Origin: RGIG8767 sp964531805
Lineage (GTDB): Bacteria; Bacillota; Clostridia; Lachnospirales; Lachnospiraceae
DNA: 5,450 nt
Reading direction: 5' to 3'
NCBI GenBank assembly: GCA_964531805.1
Contig: CAZHGE010000125.1
Span: 1-5,450 of the forward strand
Of this stretch, positions 1 through 5,450 are shown piece after piece. The position numbers were made by a program, and so were the translations under genes. The notes beneath the pieces are model-generated. The model searched no databases. It was not told the origin of the DNA and worked only from the letters and a program-made list of their open reading frames with translations. The stretch's first letter is position 1; each line of letters opens with the position of its first letter.

Positions 1-517
1 CTTGTCCTTTTATATAATCATCACTTTTTTCATAAAAAAAAGATTCCACATAAAATTTGTTATCTTTCCTATTCTCTTTAATACATAAATGCCTATACGC
101 ATCTTTGTCTTTTTCATAAAATATATATTTTGTATTATATAATCTGGATTTCTTCAAAAGAGTCACATTAAAATCAACTATACTGTCTGCATAGACTAAC
201 GACATAAGATTTTCAGCAGAAAATCTTTCATAACGATCTTTTATTTCTTTAAAATATTTGCTACTTTTAATATCCTGTTCTGTTATCTTTTCCTGTCTTA
301 TTTTTCCTAAAAGATATTTAGTACCAACCATTTTTTCATTAGGATCATTAAATCGTGCTATTAATGGAATATCTATTAATTTATGTAATCCTATCAAATG
401 AGGAAATGCTTCTTTTTCAAATGAAAACTTCAGCACTTTTCCATTTCCAAGTTGATATGACAAACTTAAATCAGTCACTTTTTTATAATCTTCAAACTTT
501 GATTTTAATTCAGACAT
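1..517 (-). CDS. PBECR4-like nuclease-domain protein (toxin-like), 3' end cut by the window edge
   Basis: The reading frame is open from an ATG at 517-515 to base 1 with no stop, giving at least 172 residues. The start follows AAAGGG (530-525) with a 7-base spacer. Residues 38-50 read FPHLIGLHKLIDI, the F-x-HL-x-GL pattern I associate with the PBECR4 group (phage-Barnase-EndoU-ColicinE5/D-RelE-like nuclease). Further along are a basic helix with YFKEI (88-92), a hydrophobic segment 104-121 and a strand-like VESFFYEK (157-164). No signal peptide or membrane segment is visible, so it should be cytoplasmic. BECR-fold proteins of known function are mostly RNases used as toxins or effectors; RNase activity here is inferred. 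I count 131 G/C in 517 bases (25%), against 40% in the next gene, and its codons are strongly A/T-ending, which suggests later acquisition. A structured RNA and terminator lie directly upstream. Family assignment is from memory of the motif and is moderate; that the gene is real is well supported. Confidence 0.78.
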   Translation of the reverse strand, partial: MSELKSKFEDYKKVTDLSLSYQLGNGKVLKFSFEKEAFPHLIGLHKLIDIPLIARFNDPNEKMVGTKYLLGKIRQEKITEQDIKSSKYFKEIKDRYERFSAENLMSLVYADSIVDFNVTLLKKSRLYNTKYIFYEKDKDAYRHLCIKENRKDNKFYVESFFYEKSDDYIKGQ

Positions 518-560
518 GTTTATACCCTTTATAATTGTAGATGTGATTAAAGAGATACTA

Positions 561-595
561 GAAAAGAAAATGCTCCCTTGCTATAAGGGAGCATT
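561..595 (-). terminator. Intrinsic terminator of the small RNA / leader
   Basis: On the minus strand AATGCTCCCTT (595-585) and AAGGGAGCATT (579-569) form a perfect 11-bp stem with a 5-base loop, ATAGC. The stem runs into TTTTCTTTTC (570-561). It lies between the methyltransferase stop and the PBECR4-like start, 44 bases before the latter. It ends the RNA from the promoter at 716-745 and would also stop read-through from the acylation operon. Because the downstream gene has no clear promoter of its own after this hairpin, expression of that gene probably depends on partial read-through or regulated antitermination. Confidence 0.87.
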
Positions 596-709
596 ATTCA
601 CAATAGAAAGTTCTTTTGTCTTCGGAATACTCCTATTTAGGGCAGGCGAACCAACCTGCTGCTACGTCTCCATACATATTATGCCTAAAACAATATATAC
701 CTCATTGAC
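561..709 (-). ncRNA. Candidate structured small RNA or leader RNA, about 150 nt
   Basis: The interval is bounded by a sigma-A promoter (716-745) and an intrinsic terminator (561-595); the transcription start near 709 is estimated from the -10 position. No ORF with a ribosome binding site spans it. Foldable parts on the minus strand are: a hairpin GCAGG (659-655) / CCTGC (646-642) with an 8-base loop; directly abutting it, a helix TTTAGG (689-684) / CCTAAA (641-636), leaving a 24-base asymmetric bulge that contains GGAGACG; and GGAGTATT (633-626), which can pair with the terminator's 5' arm. I do not recognise it as a known riboswitch, 6S RNA, SRP RNA or tmRNA. Its place before a nuclease-toxin-like gene suggests either an RNA antitoxin or a cis-regulatory leader; a free-standing sRNA is also possible. 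I see no tandem repeats like those of ToxI. Confidence 0.6.
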
Positions 710-715
710 AATATT

Positions 716-745
716 ATTATATACACTTCATTCCAATTTAGTCAA
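716..745 (-). promoter_or_regulatory. Strong sigma-A promoter for the small RNA / PBECR4-like unit
   Basis: The minus strand shows TTGACT (745-740) as -35, an 18-base spacer, and a consensus TATAAT (721-716) as -10. Start of transcription is expected near 709. The -35 begins 11 bases after the stop codon of the methyltransferase, so this is an independent unit and not simply the tail of that operon. It is by far the best promoter match I find in the window. Confidence 0.75.
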
Positions 746-756
746 TACCTATTCTA

Positions 757-1530
757 CTACTTCCTCACCCTCAGATACCAATTATATCCTTCAAACATCA
801 ACGTCTGCTTTCCCTCACCCCATAATGGTGTCAGGGTCTCATAAAACCACTTTCGTACATCATCCTCCGTGCGTACTCCCTTCTCAATCTGTACATTCAC
901 ATTGGACTGGATCATCATAAAGCGAATAAAGGAATCCAAATCAAATTCATAGGATAATTCCACATCCGTCTGTCTCTCTATCGTAACATAGGAAGGCATA
1001 ATTTCCTGTGTCCAACGGTACTCTTTCCGCGGCGGCTTTGGAAATTCCTTCAGATAGCAATTCTGATACCACTCAGTATATTCTGTATTATCAGTCATTC
1101 TATCAGTAATCCAAAAATCATAAATAAAAAGTAAACCATTGTCAGACATGATTTTTTGAAGGTTTGTCAAAAAATCATTCTCATCAATCCAATTGATTAC
1201 TCCCGCTGCACTTACGATATCAAAAGTATTTTCGGGTGCATCAACTTTCTCTGCTCCACTACAAAAGAATTCATATCCTTCTTCAGAATATAATACATTA
1301 CAGACATTTATCATTTCTTCCGAAATATCTGTACCGGTTACTTTTTTACATACCTGCTTTAATGCTTTGGTCGAAAGTCCGGCTCCACAGCCCACATCGA
1401 GACCATTAGAAAATATGCCTGTAAAATTCAAATCCCGACGCATCTGCTCAAAAACCTGCGGATGCAGAAATGGCCTGTCCTTGGCATACCCTTCCGCAAT
1501 CCGCTTTTGATCAAATGAAAATTTATCCAT
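757..1530 (-). CDS. Class I SAM-dependent methyltransferase
   Basis: This 257-residue soluble protein should transfer a methyl group from S-adenosylmethionine to an unidentified, probably small-molecule, acceptor in the cytoplasm. Motif I is GLDVGCGAGLSTKAL (43-57), the glycine-rich SAM loop. TGTDISEEMI (65-74) ends the second strand, with D68 expected to bind the ribose hydroxyls. DIVSAAGVINWID (104-116) is the post-II/III region, and GLLFIYDF (132-139) motif IV/V. The N-terminal YAKDRPFLHPQVFEQM (15-30) resembles the Y-x3-RP-x2-P lead-in of Methyltransf_11/25 proteins of the TMT1/CRG1 type. The C-terminal part (about 145-257) is aromatic-rich and probably caps the substrate site. The ATG at 1530 follows AAAGGA with a short spacer. 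It lies 65 bases after the acyltransferase gene with no terminator between them, so it is probably the last gene of that operon, but nothing in it points to glycan acylation. The exact substrate cannot be read from sequence. Confidence 0.9.
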   Translation of the reverse strand: MDKFSFDQKRIAEGYAKDRPFLHPQVFEQMRRDLNFTGIFSNGLDVGCGAGLSTKALKQVCKKVTGTDISEEMINVCNVLYSEEGYEFFCSGAEKVDAPENTFDIVSAAGVINWIDENDFLTNLQKIMSDNGLLFIYDFWITDRMTDNTEYTEWYQNCYLKEFPKPPRKEYRWTQEIMPSYVTIERQTDVELSYEFDLDSFIRFMMIQSNVNVQIEKGVRTEDDVRKWFYETLTPLWGEGKQTLMFEGYNWYLRVRK

Positions 1531-1595
1531 AATACTTCCTTTATCTTAGCAATCCCGCCACTATATACATTTAGTCATCACATCAAGTATACAAT

Positions 1596-2729
1596 CTACT
1601 TTTTCTGTATTCCCCTAATAATCTTCTGATCCACCCAGTGCACCACAATTGCCAATACGATTGTACACGCATATACGCCAATATAAAACAACAGTTCCAT
1701 CTTTATAAATGGTCTTAAATAGGTAATAAAAATATTCTGTACCAAATACATTTCAAGTGCAATCGTTCCCAAAAACGCCAGCACACGATTTCCAAACTGT
1801 ATTTTCATACTAATCAAAAATAGCAGCAATACAAAAGTAATTACAGTAGGAGCCTGCACCAAAAGCGTCAAAAGTTTTTCTAAATAGCCCGGATGTCCCG
1901 GCCATTCTCTCCAATAACCAACACTCCTAAGCATAATGATTGTCAGTGGATACAAAACTGCGAAAAGTACCGCCATCCCCGCCAATACCCGTTTATACTT
2001 TTTCTTTACAGATTCAACCACTGCATCCTTATGCTTCGCAATCAACATTCCCACAAAAAATGCCCATGTCGTGTTATACCACCATTCGCCGTAAAACCAA
2101 AGCCCCTGGGAATCCGGCAGACCATCATGTCCAAGTAACAGACTAACCACGGTCATAACAACTAAAACAGCTGCCATTTTCCACAGTGGCAGACTCCCCT
2201 CTTTCCGCTTACGGTAACAGAGATAAAATACCACATATAAAATTGCCAATTCCACAATGAACCACATCTGGTCATTTAAAAGAACAAGTCCACTTATGTA
2301 TAATACCAACTCCAACGGTTTTGGACGCGCTCCGGCAAGCAGATTAACCATAATAAATAACCAGTTGCATACATAAAATGGCACCACTACCGCTGGTAAA
2401 CGTTTCCAAAGAAACCCTTTCAAATAATCTTCTTTCTTCAATAAACTCGTAATAAGTCCATATCCTGAACAGAAGAAAAACAATGCCGTAAAAAGCACAC
2501 CTGCATCATTCATCACATTGATTAGTCCTCTGTCATGACTTCCATACTGCGTCACAATCTGAGTGACATGATGAAGAATGACTCCCATTGCTGCAAATCC
2601 CTGTAACCCCTTCATTACAGAATGATCGAGAAAATCTTCATGAAAAGCATCCTTTGAAGCTTTTCTGTACCCTAAAATTAATAATCCCAATAATAACACT
2701 AAAAATACTGACAATGGTATCTGTTCCAT
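1596..2729 (-). CDS. Acyltransferase-3 family membrane protein (OafA/OatA-type)
   Basis: This 377-residue integral membrane protein has roughly ten hydrophobic segments, starting with 5-20 and ending with 346-364. Acyltransferase-3 proteins move acetyl or other acyl groups from acyl-CoA to extracytoplasmic sugars. The family signature is clear: KGLQGFAAMGVILHH (40-54) ends in the HH pair (H53, H54; family-conserved and catalytically important), followed by FFFCSGYGL (84-92), the basic WKRLPAVVVPF (108-118), the MWFIVELAILY segment (155-165) and ALEMYLVQ (324-331). It lacks the C-terminal SGNH domain that OatA-type proteins carry, and an SGNH protein is encoded separately just upstream. ATG at 2729 follows a strong GGAGGT with a 7-base spacer. 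The gap to the preceding gene is 55 bases. The acceptor (peptidoglycan, teichoic acid, exopolysaccharide or a lipid) is unknown. Confidence 0.88.
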   Translation of the reverse strand: MEQIPLSVFLVLLLGLLILGYRKASKDAFHEDFLDHSVMKGLQGFAAMGVILHHVTQIVTQYGSHDRGLINVMNDAGVLFTALFFFCSGYGLITSLLKKEDYLKGFLWKRLPAVVVPFYVCNWLFIMVNLLAGARPKPLELVLYISGLVLLNDQMWFIVELAILYVVFYLCYRKRKEGSLPLWKMAAVLVVMTVVSLLLGHDGLPDSQGLWFYGEWWYNTTWAFFVGMLIAKHKDAVVESVKKKYKRVLAGMAVLFAVLYPLTIIMLRSVGYWREWPGHPGYLEKLLTLLVQAPTVITFVLLLFLISMKIQFGNRVLAFLGTIALEMYLVQNIFITYLRPFIKMELLFYIGVYACTIVLAIVVHWVDQKIIRGIQKK

Positions 2730-2784
2730 CCTATGTACCTCCCGCCTCTTTTCTTATGTTAAAACCTTATTATACGCAAGCCCG

Positions 2785-3789
2785 TTATACCCCTTCCTCC
2801 GGCATCCGTACCGCATTCTGTAAAATAAAATCTACCCAATCCACATAATACTTTCCTAAAATATGGGCATGATCGGTCGTAAACTCCTCTGAAAGACCAC
2901 CTTCTTCATCATCATACAGCGGATTTACATCCAGATAAAAGATACTCTTTCCATCCGCCAGTTCCCCAACTGCCTGATTAAAGTTATTAATATTTGTATT
3001 ATTAAATAAATCCGACTCTTCCGACTTTTTATTGGTGATATGTAAATTGGCCTGAATAAAAATAATTGCCTCCGGCTGTAATTCCCGAATCAAAGTAACT
3101 GCCTCGCTAAAACGTTCCACTGTCTGTTCAAAATCATATCCCAGTTCATTAATTCCCAGCATAATATAGACCTTACCAAACTGCTTTGCTTGTAAAGCAG
3201 TTTCCAATGTAGTCACTTCTCCACTCTGTAGTTCAAACTCCTCGCCGAACACCTTATAGATACTCATACCAGAATGGGCAAACACTTCCGCATTACCAAG
3301 CCCGCCATATTCATACAAGCCAACAGTTCTAGAATCTCCAATGAATAAGGCATCATCAAAATAACTAACATCCGCATGATAAAATTGTGGTGCAGTCTCT
3401 ATATCTACATCACTTCCCATATCTGCAGCATTTTCTATACCAGACACATCTCCATTGCCTGAGACTGTACCTCTTCCCGGTGCATTGCCTGCACCATCCA
3501 TCCAGCCATCCTCTACTGCCTCAAATCTAACTTCCCCCGGTCCAGGAACCTCATCAGCTGCAAAACTGTCAATCCCTGCTTCTCCACTCACTTCCGCAGA
3601 TACCGCTTCAACAGAACGCTCCAGTAATATCCAACTAAAGAAATCATCTGTTGCATCCTGCAGGAAATGACTGATTTCATCCGGTTTTTGCTCTTTGAGA
3701 CCACCAAACTGCCAGATAAATGCCATCACACACAGACTAGCACCTAATAATATCGTATAAGAGTACTCTCGTAACCGACTCTTTTGCAT
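2785..3789 (-). CDS. Membrane-anchored extracellular SGNH/GDSL-family protein (partner of the MBOAT protein)
   Basis: From the ATG at 3789 this is 334 residues. A short basic N-terminus precedes one hydrophobic segment (about 11-30) with no obvious cleavage site, so it is probably a signal anchor with the rest outside the cell. Residues about 57-137 are a Gly/Asp/Glu/Ser/Ala-rich low-complexity linker. The SGNH domain follows: block I ALFIGDSRTVGL (147-158) with nucleophile S153, block II glycine in HSGMSI (172-177), block III MLGINELG (210-217) with N214, and block V DHAH (306-309), giving the D306/H309 pair. All catalytic positions are present, so it should be an active esterase or acyl-transferring enzyme. 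Lying 15 bases after the MBOAT gene, it is the likely equivalent of AlgJ/AlgX, PatB or DltD, taking the exported acyl group to a glycan; this role is inferred. In-frame starts at TTG 3798 and ATG 3795 exist, but ATG 3789 has the best-spaced ribosome binding site. Confidence 0.87.
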   Translation of the reverse strand: MQKSRLREYSYTILLGASLCVMAFIWQFGGLKEQKPDEISHFLQDATDDFFSWILLERSVEAVSAEVSGEAGIDSFAADEVPGPGEVRFEAVEDGWMDGAGNAPGRGTVSGNGDVSGIENAADMGSDVDIETAPQFYHADVSYFDDALFIGDSRTVGLYEYGGLGNAEVFAHSGMSIYKVFGEEFELQSGEVTTLETALQAKQFGKVYIMLGINELGYDFEQTVERFSEAVTLIRELQPEAIIFIQANLHITNKKSEESDLFNNTNINNFNQAVGELADGKSIFYLDVNPLYDDEEGGLSEEFTTDHAHILGKYYVDWVDFILQNAVRMPEEGV

Positions 3790-3798
3790 TCTCATCAA

Positions 3799-3807
3799 CC
3801 CTTTTTA
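3799..3807 (-). promoter_or_regulatory. Ribosome binding site overlapping the MBOAT stop codon
   Basis: On the minus strand the MBOAT stop TAA (3807-3805) is followed at once by AAAGGG (3804-3799), sharing bases with it. GGG ends 9 bases before the ATG at 3789, a normal spacing, but directly abuts the TTG at 3798 and leaves only 3 bases to the ATG at 3795. This favours the 3789 start and suggests that translation of the two genes is coupled. Confidence 0.6.
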
Positions 3808-5211
3808 AAACTGATAATATAAAAATGGATCATCTAATCCTATGTACATACTATATACGCAGAGCCAGAATAAAATGACTAAAAGCAGTGACATCCACAC
3901 TGATTTGCTCTTTTTGACATATAGTTTCTTTGGTAGTCCGCTGCAGCAGACAAGCGCTGCGCCTAAAGACCACGCATGGGAACTTAAATATTTTACAAAA
4001 TCCCCTGCATAAACAGCTGCTCCTGAACCACCAACAAAAGGAAACAGTCTGCTCAAATACACGCCGATCTGTCCCAAATCCGGCACTGCAAACAAAAGCC
4101 ATGATAATGGAATCACCAAAAACATATACAAATGTCCTAGTACAGGAACCTTATTTAGTACCTTTGCAAACCCTGCCTTCTCCAAACTAATCAAAAGAAA
4201 GCAGAACATTCCCCACAATACATAATTCCATCCGGCACCATGCCAAAGACCGGTAAGCAGCCATACAATTAAAAGATTTCGAAAATGATGCTTCCGATTA
4301 CCACCAAGAGGAATATAAACATATTCACGAAACCAACTACTCAGGGTGATATGCCACCGTCTCCAAAATTCAGTCATGGATTTAGACAAATACGGATCAC
4401 AGAAATTATCCGGGAAAGAGAATCCCATAATCTCACCTAATCCTTTTGCCATCAGGGAATAGCCATAAAAATCAAAATAAATCTGTAGGGAAAATGCAAT
4501 GATTCCCAGCCATGCCAACGGTGTAGAAATACTCTCATAACCGATGGTCCCCACCTGTGTCCAAAGGCCGCCTACTCTATTTGCAATTAATACCTTCAGT
4601 GAAAGACCTGCTGTAAATTTACGTAGCCCTTTTTCCCATGCTGAAAAACTATGTTTTCTATCCGTTAACTGCTCTCTTACCTGTGAATATGTAATAATAG
4701 GCCCGGCGATTAATTGTGGAAACATACAAAGATAGGTTCCCAGTTTTAAAATGGAACGCTCTACTGGAATCTTTCTACGATACACATCAAACAGATAGGA
4801 GCTAATCTGAAAGGTATAAAAACTAATCCCAATAGGCAGTACCAATTCTGCATAAGGCAGTACATAATCCGCATCAATCCATCCAAGCACGCGATTCAGA
4901 TTTTCGATTCCAAAATCAAAATATTTGAACACAAAAAGCATACCGAAATTATAAATCATTCCGGCATAAAACCATCTCTTGCGTACACGCTCTTTATGTC
5001 TTTTATCCATTCCCTGTGATACAAAAAAATTCACAAAAACAGATAACAGGATTAATCCCAGATATGCTGGATTCTCCATTACTCCATAAAAGTAAAATAC
5101 AAGACTACCAATAAAAATCACCAAATTCTTACATGAATTTGGCGACAGAAAATATAGCAAAAAGAAAGCAGGGAAAAAATAAAATAAAAATGCAAAACTA
5201 CTAAATACCAT
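3805..5211 (-). CDS. MBOAT-family membrane O-acyltransferase (AlgI/DltB/PatA-like)
   Basis: This 468-residue polytopic membrane protein is full length for the AlgI type. MBOAT proteins of this branch take an acyl group from a cytoplasmic donor and pass it through the membrane for O-acylation of surface polymers. Visible landmarks are LPIGISFYTFQISSYLFDVYR (125-145), FPQLIAGPI (164-172), FDFYGYSLMAKGLGE (246-260) and FPDNFCDPYLSKSMTEFW (266-283), leading to WRRWHITLSSW (283-293) with conserved H287. LLTGLWHGAGWNYVLWG (318-334) contains the invariant catalytic histidine H324. The C-terminal DPFLYYQF matches the usual short aromatic tail of AlgI-like proteins. Hydrophobic segments fill most of the rest. 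ATG at 5211 follows AGAGGA (5226-5221) with a 9-base spacer. It is the first gene of the unit, with the SGNH gene following in a probably coupled arrangement. No alginate, Dlt or peptidoglycan-specific gene is in view, so the polymer is not identified. Confidence 0.93.
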   Translation of the reverse strand: MVFSSFAFLFYFFPAFFLLYFLSPNSCKNLVIFIGSLVFYFYGVMENPAYLGLILLSVFVNFFVSQGMDKRHKERVRKRWFYAGMIYNFGMLFVFKYFDFGIENLNRVLGWIDADYVLPYAELVLPIGISFYTFQISSYLFDVYRRKIPVERSILKLGTYLCMFPQLIAGPIITYSQVREQLTDRKHSFSAWEKGLRKFTAGLSLKVLIANRVGGLWTQVGTIGYESISTPLAWLGIIAFSLQIYFDFYGYSLMAKGLGEIMGFSFPDNFCDPYLSKSMTEFWRRWHITLSSWFREYVYIPLGGNRKHHFRNLLIVWLLTGLWHGAGWNYVLWGMFCFLLISLEKAGFAKVLNKVPVLGHLYMFLVIPLSWLLFAVPDLGQIGVYLSRLFPFVGGSGAAVYAGDFVKYLSSHAWSLGAALVCCSGLPKKLYVKKSKSVWMSLLLVILFWLCVYSMYIGLDDPFLYYQF

Positions 5212-5253
5212 GTTTTTTCTTCCTCTGTTCTGTTAAGTTTTCTCTCTTACTAT

Positions 5254-5282
5254 TTAATGTATCACATATAAAAAAAATTCAA
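5254..5282 (-). promoter_or_regulatory. Weak candidate promoter of the acylation operon
   Basis: TTGAAT (5282-5277) and CATTAA (5259-5254) are separated by 17 bases on the minus strand, 42 bases before the MBOAT start. The -10 matches the consensus poorly (3 of 6). A promoter must lie somewhere in 5212-5367, because a terminator precedes it; this is the best placed pair I see, but the stretch is so A/T-rich that chance matches are likely. Confidence 0.25.
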
Positions 5283-5367
5283 ATAGGAAATTAGTAATTT
5301 TAATAAAAAATTAAACCGTGTTTGAAAAAAAGAACAAACATATCTATTGAAGTCTTCACATCCATAC

Positions 5368-5396
5368 AAAAAGACCAGTTCCTAAAGGAACTGGCC
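5368..5396 (-). terminator. Intrinsic terminator of a unit lying to the right of the window
   Basis: Minus-strand GGCCAGTTCC (5396-5387), loop TTTA, GGAACTGGTC (5382-5373) form a 10-bp stem with one G-U pair, followed by TTTTT (5372-5368). The gene it ends is outside the window. It separates that unit from the acylation operon. Confidence 0.8.
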
Positions 5397-5414
5397 TCAG
5401 ACTGTAGACAAAGT

Positions 5415-5440
5415 CCCGACCTGACCGGTCGGGCTTTTCT
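5415..5440. terminator. GC-rich hairpin, possible second terminator
   Basis: CCCGACC (5415-5421) and GGTCGGG (5427-5433) form a perfect 7-bp stem with a 5-base loop. Read on the plus strand it is followed by CTTTTCT, the better U-tract, but no plus-strand gene lies to its left. Read on the minus strand it is followed by ACTTTGTC and sits 18 bases before the terminator at 5368-5396. It may terminate in either direction, or be one half of a two-hairpin repeat element. Confidence 0.4.
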
Positions 5441-5450
5441 ATTCCGTGAA

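Noticed and set aside
1..517. ToxN/CptN/AbiQ identity for the partial gene
   Set aside because: The locus layout suggested it, but the residues do not resemble the ToxN pattern I know, while FPHLIGLHKL fits PBECR4 better.
642..659. tRNA-like T-arm suggested by GGTTCG in the hairpin loop
   Set aside because: The bases sit in an 8-base loop on a 5-bp stem, and no acceptor, D or anticodon arms can be built around it.
596..709. Tandem repeats of the ToxI kind in the small RNA
   Set aside because: I compared the halves of the RNA by eye and found only scattered short matches such as GTAT and GA-GAC, with no regular period.
516..920. A 134-codon plus-strand frame across the left intergenic region
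   Set aside because: It runs antisense through the promoter, the RNA, the terminator and the end of the methyltransferase gene. Its product resembles nothing I know, and its start codon overlaps the start of the PBECR4-like gene on the other strand.
1193..1510. Plus-strand frame inside the methyltransferase gene
   Set aside because: It is antisense to the conserved SAM-binding motifs. The minus-strand frame explains the sequence fully.
1531..1595. Promoter in front of the methyltransferase (TTGATG ... TATAGT)
   Set aside because: The spacer would be only 15 bases and neither box is strong, so I do not call it.
1893..2146. Two overlapping plus-strand frames inside the acyltransferase-3 gene
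   Set aside because: They overlap each other and lie antisense to a well-supported membrane protein; no domain or ribosome binding site is evident.
3851..4102. Minus-strand 83-codon frame inside the MBOAT gene in another phase
   Set aside because: The MBOAT frame is unbroken to its typical C-terminal tail, so this is a shadow and not a frameshifted remnant.

Overview
The window looks like chromosomal DNA from a low-GC Gram-positive bacterium, most likely a gut clostridium of the Lachnospiraceae type. This rests on purine-rich ribosome binding sites (AGAGGA, GGAGGT, AAAGGG), intrinsic terminators with U-tracts, a sigma-A style promoter, about 40% G+C in the main genes, and protein sequences of Firmicutes character. 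The taxonomic call is an inference; there is no rRNA or marker gene here. Every gene I can support lies on the minus strand, so the window is read from right to left.

Right edge (5212-5450): no gene. It holds a good minus-strand terminator (5368-5396) that closes a transcription unit lying to the right, a second GC-rich hairpin (5415-5433), and an A/T-rich stretch that must carry the start of the next operon.

Centre (5211 down to 757): four genes in one direction with gaps of about 15, 55 and 65 bases and no terminator visible between them. They are an AlgI/DltB-like MBOAT membrane O-acyltransferase, a membrane-anchored extracellular SGNH/GDSL protein, an integral membrane acyltransferase-3 protein, and a soluble SAM-dependent methyltransferase. 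The first three fit an export-and-transfer acylation machine: the MBOAT moves an acyl group across the membrane, and the SGNH protein transfers it to (or trims it from) a surface glycan, as in the AlgI/AlgJ-AlgX, PatA/PatB and DltB/DltD pairs. The acyltransferase-3 protein is a second, independent acyl-transfer route. The target polymer is not encoded here. The methyltransferase may be a passenger of the operon.

Left end (756 to 1): a strong promoter (-35 TTGACT, -10 TATAAT) begins 11 bases after the methyltransferase stop. It drives about 150 nt of structured, apparently non-coding RNA ending in a perfect 11-bp intrinsic terminator. Just past that terminator, with its own ribosome binding site, starts a gene cut by the window edge. 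Its protein resembles the PBECR4 group of BECR-fold nuclease toxins, and it has only about 25% G+C, against 40% in the methyltransferase next door. The order promoter / structured RNA / terminator / toxin-like nuclease is the layout of type III (RNA antitoxin) toxin-antitoxin loci. A segment of the RNA can also pair with the 5' arm of the terminator, so a regulated leader is the main alternative. This is the part of the window most worth following up.
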